Source: Synechococcus sp. CO36386bin_37
Lineage (GTDB): Bacteria; Cyanobacteriota; Cyanobacteriia; PCC-6307; Cyanobiaceae
NCBI GenBank assembly: GCA_011525445.1
Contig: WTGE01000323.1
Coordinates: forward strand, 1-10,527
Reading direction: 5' to 3'
DNA: 10,527 nt
Part shown: positions 5,400 through 10,527 of the stretch, piece after piece
Numbering within the stretch: the stretch's first letter is position 1
How the letters are laid out: each line of letters begins with the position of its first letter
Translations under genes and position numbers: made by a program
The notes under the pieces: generated by a model
What the model was told of the DNA's origin: nothing
Seen by the model: only the letters and a program-made list of their open reading frames with translations
The model's database searches: none

Positions 5400-6626
5400 T
5401 TAACTCTTCGGTTCGTTTAAGCCCGTGAGGTGTTCCCATTCGTAGATTTTTTTCTTGATATAATTGCCTTGAGGTTTCAATTTCTGTGCAACTCTCATTA
5501 GATCAAGAGAATCATTCAGATTCAAGGGTTTCTGCTCTGAGATTTTAATCGCAAGGTCTCGAATTTTATAGATATCTTCATCAGCGATCCTGTGCGTTCT
5601 CTCTTCCCAGAGATAATAAATCAATCGCTCGCTGAGAGATGAGTCAATGTCAAACTCTCTCAAATCAATTTTTTCGTTGGAAAACTGATATTGCTGCGTA
5701 AATAGAGATTTTTCGGATGGAAAATAATGTTCTCGTACGTTTTCGCATGACACGGCGAAGTGGTCATAATAGGCCTCGTATTCTTCTTTTGATGGCAAAA
5801 ATTTTGTACCATCGCTAGTATTCTTCATTACAAAAGATGCCATGTCGCGACGCATTGGATTAGGAAAATTCTCAATGTAAGGAGGATATTTTAAATTTAA
5901 TTTGCGTAGTAGCTTCATCCCTGTTAATGTTAGGCTTGTATTAACAGCGACGGGGAGTTTATAGTTTTTGATCTTAAAGTTGGGAATGAATTGAGTGCAA
6001 AAGTCAACGATCACGTTGTTGTTGATGATGGATTTTTTGTCGAACCTTCTGATAATAAATTTAGCCTCTTGGAAGCAATCTCCCCACTTTTTAATTGTCT
6101 GGGCATGATTGCAAATGGTTTCATAGTATTTCTCGTTTGGGGCAGGAAGGGCCTGAGGCGTCTGCCCGTTTTTGATCATTGTCGATAAGTGCGATATTGC
6201 GGTACTAAGAGGATCTCTGATATAAACAACAATGCAAACCGTTTGAGAGATTTTATCAAGTAAAACCTTAAGTTTCTGAATTTCATCCTTTCTTGTTAGC
6301 CTTGATTGTAGATGCTCTGATGACAGTACTAAGGTATGATATTTGGCAGAAAGGTTTTGGCACTCGAATAAAAATTCTGCTTTTTTTTGAATGATTTTCT
6401 TGCGTTTTTCCTCTTGGTTTTTAAAATTCTGTAGTTTCATGAAATCATCTGTATAGTCGTCGCGATTAGCCATGATTGGTAGCCATCTCTGGTTGCCAGA
6501 CCCTGTCATGGTCGATTGCGGAACATAGATTCCGTTCTGCATTAAAGCAATTCTGTTTATTTTTAGAAAGCTCTGAATTGAGGTAGTCCCGGTTTTTTCA
6601 GTCCCAATGTGTAGGATTAAATTCAT
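5400..6626 (-). CDS. Sulfotransferase-like protein, AT-rich insert
   Basis: This 408-residue protein has features of PAPS-dependent sulfotransferases. The N-terminus MNLILHIGTEKTGTTSIQSF holds the phosphosulfate loop (H6-IGTEKTGTTS-16). A candidate 3'-phosphate-binding segment is VVYIRDPLSTAISHL with R137, D138 and S145. LSSEHL (101-106) lies at a strand end where a catalytic or substrate-contacting residue often lies. The C-terminal half is lysine- and asparagine-rich and not recognisable. Such proteins are usually linked to sulfation of cell-surface polysaccharide or lipid; the acceptor here is unknown. No signal peptide or membrane helix is present. The gene is strikingly AT-rich against flv1 and flv3 on either side, which suggests horizontal acquisition. 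It has no clear ribosome binding site. Its ATG overlaps the TAA of a doubtful 70-codon frame (TAATG at 6628 to 6624). Confidence 0.75.
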   Translation of the reverse strand: MNLILHIGTEKTGTTSIQSFLKINRIALMQNGIYVPQSTMTGSGNQRWLPIMANRDDYTDDFMKLQNFKNQEEKRKKIIQKKAEFLFECQNLSAKYHTLVLSSEHLQSRLTRKDEIQKLKVLLDKISQTVCIVVYIRDPLSTAISHLSTMIKNGQTPQALPAPNEKYYETICNHAQTIKKWGDCFQEAKFIIRRFDKKSIINNNVIVDFCTQFIPNFKIKNYKLPVAVNTSLTLTGMKLLRKLNLKYPPYIENFPNPMRRDMASFVMKNTSDGTKFLPSKEEYEAYYDHFAVSCENVREHYFPSEKSLFTQQYQFSNEKIDLREFDIDSSLSERLIYYLWEERTHRIADEDIYKIRDLAIKISEQKPLNLNDSLDLMRVAQKLKPQGNYIKKKIYEWEHLTGLNEPKS

Positions 6627-6786
6627 TAAAGAGACGACTTGGTTGGGTTGGAATCAATGAAAACTTCTTTCGTTGTGATAATTTTCCAGGGACAATTAGC
6701 CACTTGTAGGGACTGCCTTGGCTGCATGATTGGAGGGCTATGATTGAACGTTGCGTTAATGCGGCTGATCGTTTGTGGCGCTGTAT

Positions 6787-6814
6787 CAGCTCTCCTCGAG
6801 AAGCATGAGAGCTG
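6787..6814 (-). repeat. Hairpin downstream of flv3
   Basis: CAGCTCTC (6787-6794) and GAGAGCTG (6807-6814) are perfect 8-bp arms around a 12-nt loop that contains CTCGAG. It lies 38-65 nt beyond the flv3 stop on the minus strand and could end the flv3 transcript, although no T-tract follows. Otherwise the 225-bp gap 6627-6851 shows only the doubtful 70-codon frame that runs into the sulfotransferase start. Confidence 0.35.
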
Positions 6815-6851
6815 TGATTGCTCCGGAGGTGAGGACATTGAGACGATGGAT

Positions 6852-8627
6852 TCAGTAGTGGTTCCCGACTTTGCGGTGATGCACGGCTGTCATGGCGTTG
6901 GCATCAGCCACGTTTCCCTGTTCCACCACGGCGTAGATGACCCAGTGATCCGGTCCTTCCATGCGTTGTTCCACGCGGCATCCGAGGTAAGCCAATGCGT
7001 CGCCGAGCACTGGTCCTCCTTGTGCTTCATCCTCGAGAACATTAACGCCAGCAAAACGATCGGCGCCCGGTGGAAATCGCTTGAGGAAATGTCTGAGCAG
7101 TTGCTGATGATTGTCTTCTCGAAGAATATTCAGTACGAATTGATCGCCAACCTGCATAAGGGTTTCGATGGCCCTGTCTTTTGCCACGGCAACAGTGATT
7201 CCTGGAGGCGTGAAGCTCGCCTGACTCACCCAGCTCGCCACCATCGCACTCCGACGCAGGCTGTCTCCGACTCCCTGGCTCGCCGTCACAACATAAAGAC
7301 CACCGCTCAGACGGCCCAGTGCTTTATCAAGATCACCATCCAGGCTCTTCATGGCTGCGATCGTTTTGTCGCGTGTGAGGAGTTGACCCAGGTCAGTGCC
7401 CGATTCTTCGCAACGCTGGTAGTCGGCTCCTTGAGGAAGCTGGCGAATTCGAAGGGGGGGGAACGCTTCCCGTTGACCTTGACTGATCAGTTGTCCAGCA
7501 ACGGCATCGATGGGTTCATCATTGCCACCGAACGCGTCATAGACACCAACGAATTGCTTGCTGTGTAAAGCCGCCAGAAGCGTTCCGATGCTGCTTTGTA
7601 ATTCAGCATCGGCTTCTGCGGGCCAGGTGGGAACGACAACAGCCTGAGCTTCACTGATCAGGGCTGTCAGTTCCTGGGCATCAGTTGCTCGGAGATCAAC
7701 CAATTGAACCTGAGCTTCGGTTTTACCGATGCCATGGGCAATCGCCTGACTGAGGCGGTCGCAGAATCCGTATTGACTCAGATAGCAAACTGCTGCGTAG
7801 CGCTCGCCTTTGCTGCGTTGGCCGCTCCATTGGCGGTAATCATTGATCCAATGGTCGACGTGATGGCGCAGCAGCGGACCATGCCCAACGGCAACGGTGT
7901 TGATTTCGGGCAGACCATCCATTCTCTTCAGTGCCTGAAGCACACTCCGCGCATTGGGACCCATCAGGCAGTCGTAGTAAAAACGGAAATCTGGGGCAAT
8001 CGCTCCGGGATCGGTGTCGAAAAGATCGTTTGAGCAGTAGTGGAGTCCGAACGCGTCGCAGGTATAGAGAATTCCGCTCCCGTGGTCAAATGAAAAAATG
8101 GTGTCGGGCCAATGCAGGTTGGGAGCGCTTAAAAATTCAAAGCGATGCTGGATTCCGCTTTCCGGATTGGTTCCGAGATCAAGCTCCTCGCCGCTTTTGA
8201 CGGCTCGGGAGCGGAACGGTCGATGAACCTGATCTTTGAGGAATTGCAGTGCCACCTTGGATCCGACAATTTCCATTTCAGGATTCAGATCAATCAGGTC
8301 GCCGATCAGTCCAGAGTGATCCGGCTCGGTATGACTGACGATGAGATAGTCGATCCGTTTTGGATCGATCTGCTCCTGCAGAAGTGGCAGCCACGTGTCT
8401 CGAAATTTGGCATGGCTCGTATCGATGAGGGCGTTGCGTTGCCCACGCACAAGAAACGCGTTGTAGGTGGTGCCGTTCCGCAGGCCGAATTCAATGTCGA
8501 ATCGGCTTCTCTCCCAATCGAGCGAGCGAATGGTGGTGCTACCGGAAGCAATCGATTCACACTGGAGGGAAAGCTTCGGAGTGGTGCTTGCCGTTGTCAC
8601 TGATGGCTTCAAGCTGGACGTTGCCAT
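6852..8627 (-). CDS. flv3: Flavodiiron protein Flv3 (canonical ligand type)
   Basis: This 591-residue diflavin flavodiiron protein has three domains: diiron lactamase-like (about 30-265), flavodoxin (about 275-425) and flavin reductase (about 437-591). All seven expected iron ligands are present: H99, E101, D103 and H104 in SHTEPDHSG, H172 in LHWPDT, D191 in CDAFG, and H249 in VGHGP. RSLDWERSRFDIEFGLRNGTTYNAFLV (35-61) is the family N-terminal signature. The protein uses NAD(P)H or reduced ferredoxin to reduce O2 to water and works with Flv1 in the Mehler-like reaction that protects photosystem I under fluctuating light. The flavodoxin start, CYLSQYGFCDRLSQAIAHG, is atypical of a phosphate loop, so FMN binding could be altered. 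The stop of dctM lies only 36 bp upstream, with no obvious promoter or ribosome binding site in between. Confidence 0.94.
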   Translation of the reverse strand: MATSSLKPSVTTASTTPKLSLQCESIASGSTTIRSLDWERSRFDIEFGLRNGTTYNAFLVRGQRNALIDTSHAKFRDTWLPLLQEQIDPKRIDYLIVSHTEPDHSGLIGDLIDLNPEMEIVGSKVALQFLKDQVHRPFRSRAVKSGEELDLGTNPESGIQHRFEFLSAPNLHWPDTIFSFDHGSGILYTCDAFGLHYCSNDLFDTDPGAIAPDFRFYYDCLMGPNARSVLQALKRMDGLPEINTVAVGHGPLLRHHVDHWINDYRQWSGQRSKGERYAAVCYLSQYGFCDRLSQAIAHGIGKTEAQVQLVDLRATDAQELTALISEAQAVVVPTWPAEADAELQSSIGTLLAALHSKQFVGVYDAFGGNDEPIDAVAGQLISQGQREAFPPLRIRQLPQGADYQRCEESGTDLGQLLTRDKTIAAMKSLDGDLDKALGRLSGGLYVVTASQGVGDSLRRSAMVASWVSQASFTPPGITVAVAKDRAIETLMQVGDQFVLNILREDNHQQLLRHFLKRFPPGADRFAGVNVLEDEAQGGPVLGDALAYLGCRVEQRMEGPDHWVIYAVVEQGNVADANAMTAVHHRKVGNHY

Positions 8628-8663
8628 AACAGTTGCACGGTTGAAACAACTTTACGGAGAACG

Positions 8664-10054
8664 TCAGTTGAGTGGTGCCCGTGTCATGGCGGTGGCCATA
8701 CGGGGCAGCCAGTCCACCAGGCCAGGAACAGCAATGATGCAAGCCAGGACCGCCACTTGAAGGCCGACAAAGGGCAAGGCTCCTTTGTAGATATCGCGTG
8801 TTTTCACTTCCTTCGGAGCGACACCTCGCAGGTAAAACAGCGCGAACCCAAAGGGTGGTGTCAGAAAGGATGTCTGCAGATTGGCTCCGATCATGACCCC
8901 AAACCAGATCAAGGCATCGGGGCCAAGCAGCTGACGTGCTGCAGGCAAGAGCAGTGGTACGGCAATAAAGGCAATTTCAAAGAAATCAATGAAAAACCCC
9001 AGCAGAAAGATGATGAGCATGCTTAACAGCAGGAAGCCAGTGCGGCCACCCGGCAGGTTGAGCAGCACATCGGCGATCAGTTGATCCCCTCCGACTCCGC
9101 GGAAAACGAGGCTGAAAGCGGTCGAACCCAGCAGGATCGCCATCACCATGGATGTGGTGCGCATGGTGTTCTCGCAAACCTGAGAGAGTTGCCTGCGGCT
9201 GAAGCCCCCATTCACTGCTGAAAGCAGGATCGCGCCCACCGCTCCGATCACACCCGCTTCCGTGGGAGTGGCAATACCAAAGAAAATACTTCCCAGCACA
9301 ATCAGGATCAGGGCCAGGGGGGGAACCATGGATTGCAGGAGCTGAAGAGGCCCTGTTGAACCCAGTTCTTGCTGGGACAACTCTGGTGCGAGTTGGGGCT
9401 GGATCGAACTGATGATCAGCACATAAATCGCAAAAACGGAGGCCATCAGCAGGCCAGGGATCAAGGCTCCGATGAAGAGATCGCCAACAGAGATTCCGAG
9501 TTGATCTCCAAGCACAACCAACACGATGCTTGGAGGAATGATCTGTCCCAGGGTCCCGGACGCCACGATCACGCCTGTGGCCAGAGTTTTGTCGTAGCCA
9601 GCTTTGAGCATCGCCGGCAGGGAAATCATCCCCATTGTCGTTACGGTGGCTGCCACGACTCCGGTGGTGGCAGCCAGTAAGGAGCCAACAAGAACTACGG
9701 CGAGGGCGAGTCCACCGCGAACGCGTCCCAGCAGGTGCCCCATACTCGCCAGCAATCGTTCGGCGATGCCTGAGTTTTCCAGCATGGACCCCATGAACAC
9801 GAAGGCGGGAATCGCAAGGAGCGTGAAGTTGGCCATGATCCCCAGAATCGTTGGGGAAGTGCGTTGACGAACTGAGGCTCGATTTCGCCGCTGACCATTC
9901 CCAGCAACGCAAAGATGACGCCGATACCCCCGAGGCAGAAGGCCACTGGAAATCCACTGAGCAGGGCCACAATCAGGGCTAGAAACATTGCTGGTGCAAG
10001 AACAGCTGAGGGATCGAAACTCAGAACCCAGCCCATGGACTCAATTTCAATCAC
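8664..10054 (-). pseudogene. dctM: TRAP transporter large permease DctM, one-base frameshift
   Basis: Two overlapping frames together make one DctM of about 463 residues. The first (from GTG at 10054) gives the N-terminus through SFDPSAVLAPAMFLALIVAL, FPVAFCLGGIGVIFALLG and NALPQR. The second continues from about 9850 with LGIMANFTLLAIPAFVFMGS, then GGLALAVVLVGSLLAATTG and GQIIPPSIVLVVL, to the C-terminus. A single missing base near 9845-9850 (CGATTCTGGGG, where CGAxTTCTGGGG would keep frame) separates them. The rest is intact, with many hydrophobic helices and FIDFFEIAFIAVPLLLPAA, as in the FcbT3-like (mannitol/chloroaromatic or glutamate-type) branch. DctM is the ion-driven permease of a three-part importer. 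As written the gene makes a truncated 119-residue product. A restart at ATG 9836 lacks the first helices. A sequencing error is possible, because the rest shows no decay. Confidence 0.8.
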
Positions 10055-10527
10055 AGCGTCATGCCTCCCTGAGGGGGTTGCTGATTGAGGTCGTTCTGCG
10101 GTGCGATGTGTGCTGATCCAGGCTCGTCGGGATGCAGCAGTGCCCAGCGAAGCCGAAGCGTTTCCGCAATTCCTTGCAGACCAAGCAAGCCAAAGCCGAG
10201 TGGGATCAGGGCTCTCAGCCAGGTGCGAGGGAGTCCTCCAGGATCGGGAGACATCTCCCCAATGCTCCAGGAGCGCAGTGCTGGTGCAATGGACAGCGCC
10301 ATCACGCCAAAGGCGAATGGCAACAACAGAAGAAGGAGTGAGCCGAGTTCTTGGCGATTGCGGCGGCGTTGACTCCAGCGGTTTTGCAGTACATCAACGC
10401 GGACGTGGCCGCCCTTCTGCAGCGTCCAACCCAGTCCGAGCAGAAAGACCAGATCAAACAAATACCATTGGGCTTCGATCAGTCCGTTGCTGCTGAGGTT
10501 GATCCCAATGGCTGATCCTGCATAGCG
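10051..10527 (-). CDS. dctQ: TRAP transporter small permease DctQ (N-terminus outside window)
   Basis: The frame is open from the right edge and encodes the last 158 residues of a DctQ-type small membrane subunit. RYAGSAIGINLSSNGLIEAQ is the usual periplasmic segment after the first helix. WYLFDLVFLLGLGWTLQKGG is a membrane helix leading to HVRVDVL, the family signature. Two more helices follow (LGSLLLLLLPFAFGVMALSI and WLRALIPLGFGLLGLQGIAE) and then a hydrophilic tail. The first visible residue is already inside the protein; the real start is beyond 10527. The stop (TGA, 10053-10051) overlaps the GTG start of dctM by 4 bp, showing one operon. DctQ bridges to DctM in the membrane. The solute-binding protein DctP is not in the window. 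Confidence 0.88.
   Translation of the reverse strand, partial: RYAGSAIGINLSSNGLIEAQWYLFDLVFLLGLGWTLQKGGHVRVDVLQNRWSQRRRNRQELGSLLLLLLPFAFGVMALSIAPALRSWSIGEMSPDPGGLPRTWLRALIPLGFGLLGLQGIAETLRLRWALLHPDEPGSAHIAPQNDLNQQPPQGGMTL
10064..10068 (-). promoter_or_regulatory. Ribosome binding site of dctM, decides a GTG start
   Basis: GGAGG (10068 to 10064, minus strand) lies inside the end of dctQ, 9 nt before the GTG at 10054-10052. This supports the GTG start and the 4-bp overlap with dctQ rather than the in-frame ATG six codons later (SMGWVL). Confidence 0.6.

Noticed and set aside
4980..5420. Plus-strand open frame of 146 codons with a hydrophobic stretch, over the flv1 upstream gap
   Set aside because: It overlaps the start of flv1 and the end of the sulfotransferase gene on the other strand. 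It has no ribosome binding site, and its sequence resembles no protein I know. The interval is better explained as the flv1 promoter region.
7454..7461. Run of eight identical bases in flv3 as a phase-variation site
   Set aside because: The frame is intact across it and it encodes the ordinary FPPLR segment. It is a single homopolymer in a housekeeping photoprotection gene.
6744..7568. Plus-strand open frame of 274 codons
   Set aside because: It is the antisense shadow of the well-supported flv3 reductase and flavodoxin domains, with no recognisable domain of its own.
9840..9856. Programmed ribosomal frameshifting in dctM
   Set aside because: There is no slippery heptamer and no clear downstream pseudoknot or internal ribosome binding site, and DctM is not known to use recoding. 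A mutation or a sequence error is simpler.
8986..9972. Minus-strand open frame of 328 codons overlapping dctM
   Set aside because: It is rich in arginine, serine, histidine and tryptophan with no membrane helices. It is a frame shadow of dctM.

Overview
The window looks like a marine picocyanobacterium of the Synechococcus/Cyanobium type (inference). The main reasons are two complete cyanobacterial-type diflavin flavodiiron proteins with a C-terminal flavin reductase domain, one with intact iron ligands (Flv3) and one with them replaced (Flv1). A small orphan protein of a kind I associate with marine Synechococcus and the moderate GC content fit this. All intact genes except the first partial one are on the minus strand. 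No rRNA, tRNA, CRISPR array, transposase or integrase was seen.

Layout. Positions 3-170 hold the C-terminal tail of an unidentified plus-strand gene, facing a 68-residue conserved-type hypothetical protein (252-458, minus), with a hairpin between them. Positions 665-1950 hold a pirin gene and an NADPH-dependent FMN reductase gene that overlap by 4 bp. Positions 1978-2458 hold no intact gene. They contain the plus-strand ruins of an HxlR-family regulator, with a good ribosome binding site still visible, and possibly of an NTF2-like protein. Rubrerythrin follows (2501-3214, minus). Its promoter region carries a perfect 13-bp-arm palindrome. Next come flv1 (3302-5113), an AT-rich sulfotransferase-like gene (5400-6626) and flv3 (6852-8627). 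The right edge is a TRAP transporter: dctM (8664-10054), broken by one missing base, and the C-terminal part of dctQ (10051 to the edge).

How the genes fit together. Flv1 and Flv3 act together as the light-driven NAD(P)H:O2 reductase that protects photosystem I. Rubrerythrin removes peroxide. The FMN reductase and pirin are small redox-linked proteins. The stretch 665-8627 therefore reads as an oxygen and peroxide handling neighbourhood, interrupted by a regulator ghost and by one foreign-looking sulfotransferase gene inserted between the two flavodiiron genes. The TRAP transporter imports an organic acid or similar solute and is probably unrelated, but only 36 bp separate dctM from flv3.

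The points most worth a second look are the decayed HxlR gene, the rubrerythrin operator-like palindrome, the sulfotransferase islet between flv3 and flv1, and the dctM frameshift.
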